Below are positions 1-6,671 of a DNA stretch of 11,235 nt, in pieces. The position numbers were made by a program, and so were the translations under genes. Numbering within the stretch: position 1 is the stretch's first letter; every line of letters starts with the position of its first letter. The notes beneath the pieces were generated by a model. It was not told the DNA's origin and searched no databases. It was given only the letters and a program-made list of their open reading frames with translations. This DNA comes from Bin55 sp964511425 (GTDB taxonomy: Bacteria; Pseudomonadota; Gammaproteobacteria; Pseudomonadales; Azotimanducaceae): positions 1-11,235 of the forward strand of contig CAZEFI010000061.1 of the NCBI GenBank assembly GCA_964511425.1, in the 5' to 3' direction.

Positions 1-518
1 TTAGCAAAAGCATCGGCATCACATTCGTCGTATAAGTCCCATCGAATGTCATCTTCGTCGGATAAGTTGCAATTTGGGTTATTGAGTGCCTCTAGTACCT
101 TTTCCCTATCTCTCACTGGATCCATAAATATGCGACTATTGTTTAGTGGTAAATCAAAGTTGATCCAATCCAAGTAAAGCCGCCCCATCATCTTCTTTGC
201 ATAAACTGCATCGAGAGTCGCAACGCATTGATCACTCAAGTCTGCTGACGGATCAGGGCATGCAGCCACAAGATCCAAAGAAATGTCGAAAGAATCCTTC
301 ACAGACGTGGTCATTGAATCGCCATTCGAGTGATCATAGATCGAAAGAGTCTTATCGTTGATCCGCGCAACTTGGTCTATCTCTTCAACAGAACCTGGAG
401 CTGACTGAGTTTCGCTTCGCCTCTGACCAGCGAAAAAAAACCAAACAGCGAGCACAATAGCCCCGATAGAAACTGTTAGGACGATAAAACCAGCCCTTTT
501 ATTTAGTCTATATCGCAC
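1..518 (-). CDS. Single-pass membrane protein of unknown function, 3' end cut off by window edge
   Basis: The frame is open from the left edge to a stop at 522-524, and the first usable start is GTG at 516-518, giving 172 codons here. The N-terminus is basic (VRYRLNKR), followed by a strong hydrophobic segment at about residues 9-30 that ends in VWFFFAG. A QRRSE stretch and a polar, acidic domain follow, with four cysteines (in AACPDP, DQCVAT, NPNCNL and YDECDA). This fits an inner-membrane anchor with a periplasmic domain. A later start at the internal ATG would lose the membrane segment, so GTG is preferred. There is no clear Shine-Dalgarno; the start lies inside the 3' end of the preceding frame (503-772), so translational coupling is likely. 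I do not recognise a family. The C-terminus lies outside the window. Confidence 0.68.
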   Translation of the reverse strand, partial: MRYRLNKRAGFIVLTVSIGAIVLAVWFFFAGQRRSETQSAPGSVEEIDQVARINDKTLSIYDHSNGDSMTTSVKDSFDISLDLVAACPDPSADLSDQCVATLDAVYAKKMMGRLYLDWINFDLPLNNSRIFMDPVRDREKVLEALNNPNCNLSDEDDIRWDLYDECDADAFA

Positions 519-772
519 GGGTCAAGTTTATCTTTATCGCAGTCACAACTAGAGTTTGATGGAGTCGTGATCAATTGAACTCCAAGTTCAGATCTTTGCT
601 TCCGAACTCTTGGATTTGTTGCGCGAATAAACCACCAAACAACTTCTGGACTTTCCGCCTTATCCGCAGTATACGTTGTTACGTATTGTTTTACTCGATC
701 GCCACGTCGAATCGGATTCTGAATTCCATCGATTGAAAGACATGGACCGGTGGAATATGACTGAAGTAAAAA
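503..772 (-). pseudogene. Open frame without a usable start, probably a broken or frameshifted gene
   Basis: The frame is open from a stop at 773-775 to TAA at 503-505. Its translation looks like real protein (for example VTTYTADKAESPEVVWWF, then a Cys/Asp-rich tail CDCDKDKLDPCDID). It contains no ATG or GTG, and its only TTG lies near the 3' end. Two stops at 773-778 close it upstream. An ATG at 822-824 in another frame opens a stretch reading MYLFVELKRNVSS that could be the displaced N-terminus, which would need a single indel between about 730 and 775. The next gene's GTG overlaps the end of this frame by 16 bases including the stop, as in a working operon, so a sequencing error is as likely as a true pseudogene. 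No family recognised. Confidence 0.45.
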
Positions 773-881
773 TCACTATTGACGGCGATGACACATTGCG
801 TTTGAGTTCGACAAATAGATACATGATAGAGTACTGCTTTTATTATTGCCCAAGACCTGGCACGTCAAAGAACCCTTGTAG

Positions 882-2261
882 CTATACGAGAAAACCCATG
901 GGAGCATCACTGCTGTTGGGTGAGTAGAAGTTTCGCACCGCAGGTAAAACTTCATCGAGGTTGCTGGGTGATACTCCAAACCACAGTGCCAATTCCGCGA
1001 AATAACGTTCTACCGCGGTTGTAGGAATGTAGATTCCGCGTCCAACATCGAGAGGGCTCGATTCAGATAACTCTGGATAGGTACCATACATCGAACCTCC
1101 GTTGACAGCACCACCCATGACCATGTGATGACCACCCCAACCGTGGTCCGAACCTTGTCCATTCGACGTTAGTGTGCGGCCGAAGTCGGAGATCGTAAAC
1201 GTTACCACATTATCGAATTCGCCAAGTTCCTCCAGAGCAGACCTGAATTCGTTTAGTCCTTTACTGAGAATTGGCAACATCGTTTCTTGATAACCTACAA
1301 CATTGAAATGGTGGTCCCATCCTCCGTATTGCACGAAAAACGTTTGGCGACTTGGACCTAGGGAGTTTCGGACTCCGATGACGCGAGCAATCTGTTTAAG
1401 TGATGTCGAGAAGTAGTTGTCCGAAAACTCTGTCTCAAATTCTGGCGCGGTTCGAATCGCATTGACAAAAGTATCCCGGTTGTCCATCGCACCGATCAAT
1501 CGTCGAGAGTATTCACGACGAAGCATATTTTCCTCTTCGACCCCTAGCAAATCTCGAATGACTCTGTGCACATTGATCCCGTTGGAATAAAACTCTGGAA
1601 ATGACCAAACAGTATTCGCGCCGTCGCCCCGATTAAAAATCGTATAAGGACTCACTTGTGCACCCGTTTGAAACAGGTTTGTACCACTCAATGAAATGTT
1701 CATTGATAGACCATTTGCAGGATCAGGATCTAAAAGATCGGCCATTCTTCCACCCCATCCGTAGGATGAAGAGCGTCGGTACGAAATCGCCGACTGCCAT
1801 TGTGCTATCTGATCTGAATGCGAAAAGAGTCCGATCGGTAACTTAGCTGTTTTTGCTTTTATCGATTCGACATCCACGGGCTCGATGAGCGTTCCAACGT
1901 TCGCGACAAAGGCGAGATCGCCGGCTTCGTAAATTTGCCGAACTTCTTCGATTCCCGAATGTACGGCGTAACTGCGACCTTTTTTCGACTCACCGGATAG
2001 TGGCAGCAACGAGTCGTAATTCAGCGCGAGATCTGATCGAATTTTGGCGTATTCGTCATACTGATCATGGTCGTACGGCAATAGCGTGTTGTACGAATCA
2101 TTTCCACCAGCCAAAAGAATGCAGACCAGCGCTTTGTATCCATCCGTCGAGGATGCCGCGACACTACGGGTCAAGCCCAAAGTTAGTGCGGTTGTTGAAG
2201 CTGTTGCTGCTGCTACGCCAAGACCACAACTGTGGGTCAGAAAACGTCTGCGATTTAACAC
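882..2261 (-). CDS. DUF1501 family protein, Tat-exported
   Basis: This 459-residue protein begins with a twin-arginine signal (NRRRFL at residues 3-8, then a hydrophobic Ala/Thr-rich stretch to about residue 36), so export in folded form is expected. The body matches DUF1501 (PF07394), an uncharacterised member of the alkaline-phosphatase/sulfatase-like superfamily. Visible motifs are AGGNDSYN at 51-58, GGWDHHFN at 313-320, SDFGRT at 358-363 and SDHGWGGHH at 371-379. The His/Asp clusters are the likely metal-binding residues. The start is GTG at 2259-2261, with a GGGGGA ribosome binding site 7 nt upstream that lies within the last codons of the DUF1800 gene. Only 3 nt separate the two genes, so they are translationally coupled. 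Length is normal for the family. Enzymatic activity and substrate are not established. Confidence 0.93.
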   Translation of the reverse strand: MLNRRRFLTHSCGLGVAAATASTTALTLGLTRSVAASSTDGYKALVCILLAGGNDSYNTLLPYDHDQYDEYAKIRSDLALNYDSLLPLSGESKKGRSYAVHSGIEEVRQIYEAGDLAFVANVGTLIEPVDVESIKAKTAKLPIGLFSHSDQIAQWQSAISYRRSSSYGWGGRMADLLDPDPANGLSMNISLSGTNLFQTGAQVSPYTIFNRGDGANTVWSFPEFYSNGINVHRVIRDLLGVEEENMLRREYSRRLIGAMDNRDTFVNAIRTAPEFETEFSDNYFSTSLKQIARVIGVRNSLGPSRQTFFVQYGGWDHHFNVVGYQETMLPILSKGLNEFRSALEELGEFDNVVTFTISDFGRTLTSNGQGSDHGWGGHHMVMGGAVNGGSMYGTYPELSESSPLDVGRGIYIPTTAVERYFAELALWFGVSPSNLDEVLPAVRNFYSPNSSDAPMGFLV

Positions 2262-2264
2262 AAC

Positions 2265-3983
2265 TCAATCCCCCACAGCATAGTCGGGTGAAATCATGAT
2301 AAGGTAGATCGCAATTTGCGCTCGTTGTCTAGCATCGTCGACTCTATCGAGTACGTCGATCACAATGTCTCTTGTCGCCTGGCTGAGTTGTCCTTGAGTC
2401 AAAACTATGTCGAGTCTGTCGATGAGATCTGTCGACTCGGTAGCTAATTCTTCGTAGTCGCTCAAGTCGATGCGTGGGACCTCAAAGTGTGGGCTAAAAG
2501 TGTGAAATACTTGGTTTTCGTTGAAGATGCCAAGTCCAATGAAATTAGTGATACCAATCACCGTAGTCGAGGTAGTGATTTGAAACTCAGGCGCAACCAT
2601 TTCGTTGTCCGCGATTTCACCCACAGGTGCGTAATTAGGTTGATAGAAATTGAACACACTAGGCGAAGAAAGGGGATGTTGCTGCGCTAAAAAATCCAGT
2701 CTAAATCCGGTGTTGAAATATTCACCCGAGTCTGACGTGTAATTGAACATGCGCGCAAGTGAAACTATTCGTACGACCGGTTCCTTTAGTCGCCCAAAAG
2801 TGCGCGACCAGGATCCAATCTCAGCCTCAGGATCGAAGAATATCGCGCGCAGCACGGCCTTCATGTCACCACGAGGACTTCCCGTTTCGCCATTAAATGC
2901 TCGAGCCACTCGTTCAATGTATTCGGGAGATGGATTGGACGTGACCAGTCGTTGAATTAACTGTTTGCAAAAGAACGGACCCACGTTCGGATGATCGAAC
3001 AGCACATCGATCGCGGCTTCGACATCCTGCATACCTCGCTGACCCGCCGGGACGACTGTACTGTCTAATAGTATTTTTTCGCCGGGTTCATGAAAACGTT
3101 CGTACATGATCATCGGCAAACTGAACACCTCGGTATCGGCGTGACTGAAACGGCGTCGACCCCAGTGATGACCCTCACCAGCATACGTCAGTCCAGTGAA
3201 AATCTTCGCCATCTCCCTGATGTCGTCGTTGTCGTAGGTGGGAATCGGCTCACCATTGGAATCAAGTTTTAGAGTGCCATTGATGTTCAACTCGTACAGC
3301 CCAATTGAGAACAACTGCATGACTTCCCGAGCAAAGTTTTCGTCAGGGAATGTATTTCGTCTAGGATTGGCTTTGCGGTTATTTGCGTGACTTAGATAAT
3401 GACCCATGGCGGGAGATAGGGCGACATCCTTCAGCAAATCTCGGAAGTTTCCAAAGGCATTGTCTAAGAGAAGGTCGTAGAAGGAAGTCAAAGAGTAGGG
3501 GTTTAATCTAAGTACGGGAGCTCGGTCCGACACCACGAAGAATTGGCTGAGCGCATAGGCAACACGTTGTCTTACAACATCTTCGGCCGTCATGGTTTGT
3601 TGCCACCACGCGAATCGGTGGATTACGGTACGGAGTTTGAGAGGATTTCTCACAAATTCTCGCCATTCGCCTGAATCTTGTCGAGTAATTAGGTCTTCGG
3701 CGATGGGTTTATGGAATGTAGGGGGAATATTGAACTGGTCTTCCAGCCAGAATCTGCGCCCAGTCTTCGCGATTTCCTCAATGTTCTCGTAGCGCAATCC
3801 AAAGGTAGATTGGCTAGCAAAACGCGATGCTTCATACAACTCGTACTCTGAGACGGTTTCACCGGATCCTATCCCTGGGTCGATGTCGTCATCGTCGTCC
3901 CCGTCGCCGATACAGTATGTCTCTATGCTCACTAACAGTAAGCTGTTGATGCACACTAGCTTGAGCAGGTAAAGCAATCTCAT
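2265..3983 (-). CDS. DUF1800 family secreted protein
   Basis: This 572-residue protein belongs to DUF1800 (PF08811), an uncharacterised family commonly encoded next to DUF1501. The family core is clear: ANNRKANPRRN, then DENFAREVMQLFSIGL at about residues 214-229, then MAKIFTGLTY, with a C-terminal region containing PSVFNFYQPNY. I chose ATG at 3981-3983 because it gives a signal peptide (MRLLYLLKLVCINSLLLVS). The frame is open upstream to a TTG at 4083-4085, but that would put about 34 non-signal residues in front and sits next to the predicted transcription start. The mature N-terminus carries an acidic run (DGDDDDDIDP) that could be a linker or bind cations. A DUF1501 gene follows 3 nt downstream. 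The pair probably acts together in the periplasm or at the cell surface, role unknown. Confidence 0.92.
   Translation of the reverse strand: MRLLYLLKLVCINSLLLVSIETYCIGDGDDDDDIDPGIGSGETVSEYELYEASRFASQSTFGLRYENIEEIAKTGRRFWLEDQFNIPPTFHKPIAEDLITRQDSGEWREFVRNPLKLRTVIHRFAWWQQTMTAEDVVRQRVAYALSQFFVVSDRAPVLRLNPYSLTSFYDLLLDNAFGNFRDLLKDVALSPAMGHYLSHANNRKANPRRNTFPDENFAREVMQLFSIGLYELNINGTLKLDSNGEPIPTYDNDDIREMAKIFTGLTYAGEGHHWGRRRFSHADTEVFSLPMIMYERFHEPGEKILLDSTVVPAGQRGMQDVEAAIDVLFDHPNVGPFFCKQLIQRLVTSNPSPEYIERVARAFNGETGSPRGDMKAVLRAIFFDPEAEIGSWSRTFGRLKEPVVRIVSLARMFNYTSDSGEYFNTGFRLDFLAQQHPLSSPSVFNFYQPNYAPVGEIADNEMVAPEFQITTSTTVIGITNFIGLGIFNENQVFHTFSPHFEVPRIDLSDYEELATESTDLIDRLDIVLTQGQLSQATRDIVIDVLDRVDDARQRAQIAIYLIMISPDYAVGD
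2269..2274 (-). promoter_or_regulatory. Ribosome binding site GGGGGA deciding the GTG start of the DUF1501 gene
   Basis: On the minus strand GGGGGA lies 7 nt before GTG at 2259-2261, and it overlaps the last codons of the DUF1800 gene. It supports the non-ATG start and translational coupling of the pair. Confidence 0.65.
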
Positions 3984-4093
3984 ATTGAATTCCACAAAGG
4001 ATAGACAAACTGCTCTTTCACGCTTCGAGGATACACCTAGCCACCTCATGCGGTCGCACACGAAGTGAACAAAATTCTGCAACAATCATACCG

Positions 4094-4122
4094 ATTATAT
4101 TGAGCTTTATTGGACATACCAG
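4094..4122 (-). promoter_or_regulatory. Possible sigma-70 promoter for the DUF1800-DUF1501 genes
   Basis: A perfect TATAAT reads leftward at 4099-4094. At 17 nt spacing the -35 position holds CTGGTA, a weak match to TTGACA. Transcription would start near 4087, about 104 nt before the ATG at 3983. That would put the alternative TTG start at the very 5' end of the transcript, another reason to prefer the ATG. Confidence 0.3.
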
Positions 4123-4274
4123 AAACAAAATCTCGCCTGTTTGCATGCGATCTGATAAGCAACAATGTCCAATCCATGTGTGTGCACACACGCTCACTAT
4201 TTCCGATTGTCGCGGGTTCACTATTACTCGAACGACTTGCGTATAGACGCTGCTACTTGGTATGCGATATTGCA

Positions 4275-4280
4275 TATAAT
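4275..4280 (+). promoter_or_regulatory. Perfect -10 box (TATAAT) before the first repeat-protein gene
   Basis: TATAAT lies 30 nt before the ATG at 4311 in the divergent region 3984-4310. No good -35 hexamer is found at 16-18 nt. A GG/GC arrangement (TTGG at 4257-4260, TTGC at 4270-4273) resembles a sigma-54 site but is 1 nt too long, so sigma-70 is the better reading. Confidence 0.35.
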
Positions 4281-4300
4281 GAAATGACAGCCTTTATCGT

Positions 4301-4305
4301 AGGAG
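4301..4305 (+). promoter_or_regulatory. Ribosome binding site AGGAG fixing the start at 4311
   Basis: AGGAG with a 5-nt spacer precedes ATG at 4311. It settles the start of the repeat-protein gene, since the frame stays open upstream to a TTG at 4110 that has no such site and would bury the signal peptide. Confidence 0.7.
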
Positions 4306-4310
4306 TTCTG

Positions 4311-5009
4311 ATGAAACTAAGTAGTTTGTTGTTAGCACTTGTAGCATTTTGTGCCAGTAGTTCCTTTGCCACAGGACTTATTGGGACGTATGAAATTCCG
4401 AGACCTTTCGATAAGGATGGTGGTGCTGTTAAGGTTCAATTGATTTTGAATCCTGAATACTCCAATTCGGCGCATCTTTCGATCGCGAGCGAGAAAATTG
4501 ATTCCACGATGTTTCTGCTTGTTGCCGATAAATTTACGATGGGAACTAGTGCTGTATCGACAGTGGATGAACCATGGTTCGAGAAGTGGAAAGTGGCTGT
4601 AGAAGATGACGCAGTCACGGTTTCCGTTGATCAACTGATTGAAGGTAAACTTCACACGCAGAAATGGCACGGGCAGTTCACATTCGGTCTCGTCGGGACT
4701 TATGAATTTCCACCACCTGAAGGTGTAGAAGGCGAAACCACCACCATCCAATTAACGAAAAATGAGGAAGACAACTACGTTGCATCGGTCTCCGTACTTG
4801 ACATGACCATCCAAACTTCGAACGTAATCGTTGATGACGGTCAATTCTCGTTCGTAACCCAATCCCCTCTACAAACTGAAGACACATCTCAAACTTGGAG
4901 AGTATTGGTAGCAAACGATGGAGTCACTCTATCACTAACATCGGATATTGAAGGTAAAAGTCATTCGATGGAATTGAAAGGCAAACCGGTCCACGAGGGC
5001 ATGAACTAA
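4311..5009 (+). CDS. Secreted protein with two ~100-residue beta-rich repeats (GTYEFPPP family), copy A
   Basis: The product is 232 residues. A signal peptide (MKLSSLLLALVAFCASSSFA) is followed at about residue 21 by two tandem repeats. Repeat 1 (22-125) opens GLIGTYEIPRP and repeat 2 (126-226) opens GLVGTYEFPPPEGVEG. Both share a W-K/R-V core followed by D-x-VT-x-S (EKWKVAVEDDAVTVS against QTWRVLVANDGVTLS) and an IEGK-x-H turn. Alternating hydrophobic and charged residues suggest all-beta domains, perhaps lipocalin-like, which is inference only. The mature part has no cysteine. It is a paralogue of the gene at 5976-6671, whose repeats align along their whole length. Repeat 1 is the most divergent of the four copies and lacks the PPPEGVEG block. 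The protein probably acts in the periplasm, outer membrane or outside the cell. I know no named family. Confidence 0.87.
   Translation: MKLSSLLLALVAFCASSSFATGLIGTYEIPRPFDKDGGAVKVQLILNPEYSNSAHLSIASEKIDSTMFLLVADKFTMGTSAVSTVDEPWFEKWKVAVEDDAVTVSVDQLIEGKLHTQKWHGQFTFGLVGTYEFPPPEGVEGETTTIQLTKNEEDNYVASVSVLDMTIQTSNVIVDDGQFSFVTQSPLQTEDTSQTWRVLVANDGVTLSLTSDIEGKSHSMELKGKPVHEGMN
4374..4988 (+). repeat. Two tandem protein-level repeats in gene A
   Basis: Repeat units lie at 4374-4685 and 4686-4988 (104 and 101 codons). They share the opening G-L-I/V-GTYE-I/F-P, a hydrophobic VQL/IQL strand, and a closing W-K/R-V ... VT-V/L-S ... IEGK-x-H ... G-K/Q pattern. DNA identity between the two is low, so this is an old duplication. 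Confidence 0.75.
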
Positions 5010-5081
5010 GCGGACATTTAGAAGAATTGCTTTGTCGAAACAGCACTTTTTCTCAACATAGCAGGGTTCGTTGCGCTTTCA

Positions 5082-5113
5082 GTCGAGATTACAGTTGATA
5101 GGAGTAACTCGAC
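5082..5113. promoter_or_regulatory. Imperfect dyad, possible activator site or weak terminator
   Basis: GTCGAGATTA (5082-5091) and TAACTCGAC (5105-5113) are inverted copies apart from one bulged A, with a 13-nt centre. The centre lies about 100 nt upstream of the predicted sigma-54 start, the usual distance for an enhancer-binding activator. It is also 73 nt past the stop of gene A and is followed by CCTTTTA, so it may instead act as a poor terminator. Confidence 0.35.
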
Positions 5114-5170
5114 CCTTTTAGCACAACTCTCACCTTCACACTTTTAAATAGTGTCGTATGATGACGCAAA

Positions 5171-5185
5171 TGGCACAATTCTTGC
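5171..5185 (+). promoter_or_regulatory. Sigma-54 promoter (TGGCAC-N5-TTGC)
   Basis: TGGCAC at 5171-5176 and TTGC at 5182-5185, followed by TT, match the RpoN consensus TGGCACG-N4-TTGCW at every conserved position except the seventh. The GG-to-GC distance is the required 12 nt. Transcription should start near 5197, 33 nt before the ATG at 5230. If real, expression depends on an AAA+ enhancer-binding activator. It also rules out the upstream ATG at 5158, which would lie before the transcript start. Confidence 0.6.
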
Positions 5186-5229
5186 TTGGATTGGTACATA
5201 AGACTGACATTGGGAGAAGTGAACTCAGA

Positions 5230-5940
5230 ATGAAGAATATTGGTATCAATAAATTAACTAGATTTTTCCTTGTACTTTCTTGTGCAGTAATTGCGGTCTC
5301 TGGAATTCCGCAATTGAACGATGAAACTAAGAAACGAACCGCATCCTTTGGTCTCACTGAAGATCAAGACAGTGTATTGGATGAGATTCTCAAAGTCTAT
5401 AACAAAACCCACCTCAACGAAGACAATTCGACGGGGTTATCCGAGATTAAATACTGGGAGTCTTTTAAAGAAGATGGTGTTAATTATGGATTGAAGATTC
5501 GTTCTAGCGATCCCAGTAATGTAATTGTGTCATTGACAAAAATTCACGACGACTCGACTTGGTACAAATTCTCAAAAGCGTACATGGACGGTAGTGAACT
5601 GAAATTCTTGACAGATACTGTGCTAAACGAGAACTTTGAACTGACAAAGGGTTTTAACTTCAAGAAGGAATGGGCGGATTTTTCAGTAAACACAGAAGTC
5701 TTAATAGAAAAATCCTGTGAGGATGTCGGCGCGAATTTCGCTGTGTTAGGTAAACGACGATTGAAATTCACTGTGCCTAAACAAACCCTTCAAGGATTTC
5801 TGACGAAAGCAAAGAGGCTAGGCGCGGACATCGGAAAGGCTTGTCTTGAAATTGAGATTGAATCGGAGGAGGATGCGACTCCGAGAGAAGCGAGTCTCGA
5901 GCAACATGCATTCAAAAAAAGAGGACCTAGAACCCAATAG
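5230..5940 (+). CDS. Secreted protein of unknown function
   Basis: The product is 236 residues and I do not recognise it. The N-terminus is a signal peptide (MKNIGINKLTR, then FFLVLSCAVIAVSG). VLSC could be read as a poor lipobox, but the hydrophobic stretch continues past the cysteine, so cleavage near VSG is more likely. The mature part is charged and has two cysteines (SCEDVG and KACLEIE) that could form a disulfide. An acidic EIEIESEED segment lies near the C-terminus, which ends in a basic tail (FKKRGPRTQ). The frame is open upstream to ATG 5158, but that start has no ribosome binding site and precedes the sigma-54 start site. ATG 5230 has purine-rich GGGAGAAG 11 nt upstream. The next gene starts 35 nt downstream, so the two are probably cotranscribed. 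Confidence 0.82.
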   Translation: MKNIGINKLTRFFLVLSCAVIAVSGIPQLNDETKKRTASFGLTEDQDSVLDEILKVYNKTHLNEDNSTGLSEIKYWESFKEDGVNYGLKIRSSDPSNVIVSLTKIHDDSTWYKFSKAYMDGSELKFLTDTVLNENFELTKGFNFKKEWADFSVNTEVLIEKSCEDVGANFAVLGKRRLKFTVPKQTLQGFLTKAKRLGADIGKACLEIEIESEEDATPREASLEQHAFKKRGPRTQ

Positions 5941-5975
5941 CTAGATTGAGAGGGCGTTTTATCACCTGAGCTGAT

Positions 5976-6671
5976 ATGAACATGAAATATTTGATATTAG
6001 TTTTGTTTGCGTCGATGACGAGTTTCGCGATTGCAAAAGATCTTACTGGGAAGTATGAATTTCCGCCACCAGACGGGTTGGAAGGGGATGCAGCCATGAT
6101 CGAGTTGAACAAAGTCGATGAAGAAAATTACATCGCACAAGTGACGGTTGCGGAAGAAACCATTGAGGGGACAAATGTCCTAGTTGGCGAGAATCAGTTT
6201 TCCTTCGATATTGAAGTGAAGACCGAAGAGGGAGACATGTCGCAAACTTACAAAGTTCAACTTGTCGAAGGCGAAGTCACTCTGTCCATTCTGTCTGAAC
6301 TCGGTGGTCGCAGTGAATCAATGACATTTAGAGGCAAACTCCTCATCGAGATCGAAGGGACGTACGAATTTCCTCCTCCAGAGGGTGTGGAAGGTGATAC
6401 GACCATAGTGCAACTAACCAAGAACAAAGAGGGCAATCACGCTGTACAGGTGATTGTGGGCGACGAGACAGTCGAGGCGATAAATGTTATAGTCAAAGAG
6501 GATGCGTTTTCGTTCGACACGGAAGTGGAGACACAGATTGGAAAGATGTTTCAATCTTGGAAGCTTCAAGTAACCGACGCAGGAGTCACCCTGTATATGT
6601 CAGCTGACGTTGGTGGCACCAGTGAATCGTTGACTTTGAAAGGTACGCGCGGTACCGAGGAAACTGATTAA
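5976..6671 (+). CDS. Secreted protein with two ~100-residue beta-rich repeats (GTYEFPPP family), copy B
   Basis: The product is 231 residues. The signal peptide (MNMKYLILVLFASMTSFAIA) is followed by repeat 1 (about 23-121, opening LTGKYEFPPPDGLEGD) and repeat 2 (126-224, opening IEGTYEFPPPEGVEGD). Each repeat carries a central INVIV/TNVLV strand, an FSFD motif, an SQ-T/S-Y/W-K core, VTL, and a closing GG-x-SES-L/M-T ... G-K/T. The mature protein has no cysteine and is rich in Glu, Asp and Thr. It is paralogous to the gene at 4311-5009 with the same architecture. The start could also be the second ATG at 5982, as neither has a strong ribosome binding site. It lies 35 nt after the unknown secreted protein and probably shares its promoter. 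Function unknown. Confidence 0.87.
   Translation: MNMKYLILVLFASMTSFAIAKDLTGKYEFPPPDGLEGDAAMIELNKVDEENYIAQVTVAEETIEGTNVLVGENQFSFDIEVKTEEGDMSQTYKVQLVEGEVTLSILSELGGRSESMTFRGKLLIEIEGTYEFPPPEGVEGDTTIVQLTKNKEGNHAVQVIVGDETVEAINVIVKEDAFSFDTEVETQIGKMFQSWKLQVTDAGVTLYMSADVGGTSESLTLKGTRGTEETD
6042..6647 (+). repeat. Two tandem protein-level repeats in gene B
   Basis: Units lie at 6042-6338 and 6351-6647, each 99 codons. They align without large gaps, sharing YEFPPP-D/E-G, EGD, an NV-L/I-V strand, FSFD, VTL and GG-x-SES. The second unit is closer to the second unit of gene A (GTYEFPPPEGVEG and QLTKN in both) than to its own partner. Confidence 0.78.

Noticed and set aside
676..927. Plus-strand frame opening at TTG 676, with an internal ATG at 757 (MTEVKITIDGDDTLRLSS)
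   Set aside because: It runs antisense to the 3' end of the DUF1501 gene and to the minus frame at 503-772, the TTG has no ribosome binding site, and its C-terminal part is Cys/Tyr/Pro-rich and unlike a folded protein.
3984..4085. 34-codon extension of the DUF1800 gene from TTG 4085
   Set aside because: It hides the signal peptide and lies at the predicted transcription start.
4257..4273. Sigma-54-like TTGG ... TTGC before gene A
   Set aside because: The GG-to-GC distance is 13 rather than 12 nt, and RpoN promoters tolerate spacing changes poorly.
4110..4310. 67-codon N-terminal extension of repeat gene A from TTG 4110
   Set aside because: It would place a signal peptide internally, and the AGGAG before ATG 4311 and the -10 box at 4275 fix the later start.
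4662..4680. TGGCACG inside gene A resembling a sigma-54 -24 box
   Set aside because: No TTGC at the required distance; the position has TTCA.
4332..4751. Minus-strand frame of 139 codons across gene A
   Set aside because: Antisense shadow of a well-supported signal-peptide protein, with no ribosome binding site or recognisable domain.
5158..5229. 24-codon extension of the unknown secreted protein from ATG 5158
   Set aside because: No ribosome binding site, it overlaps the sigma-54 promoter, and it would place the signal peptide internally.
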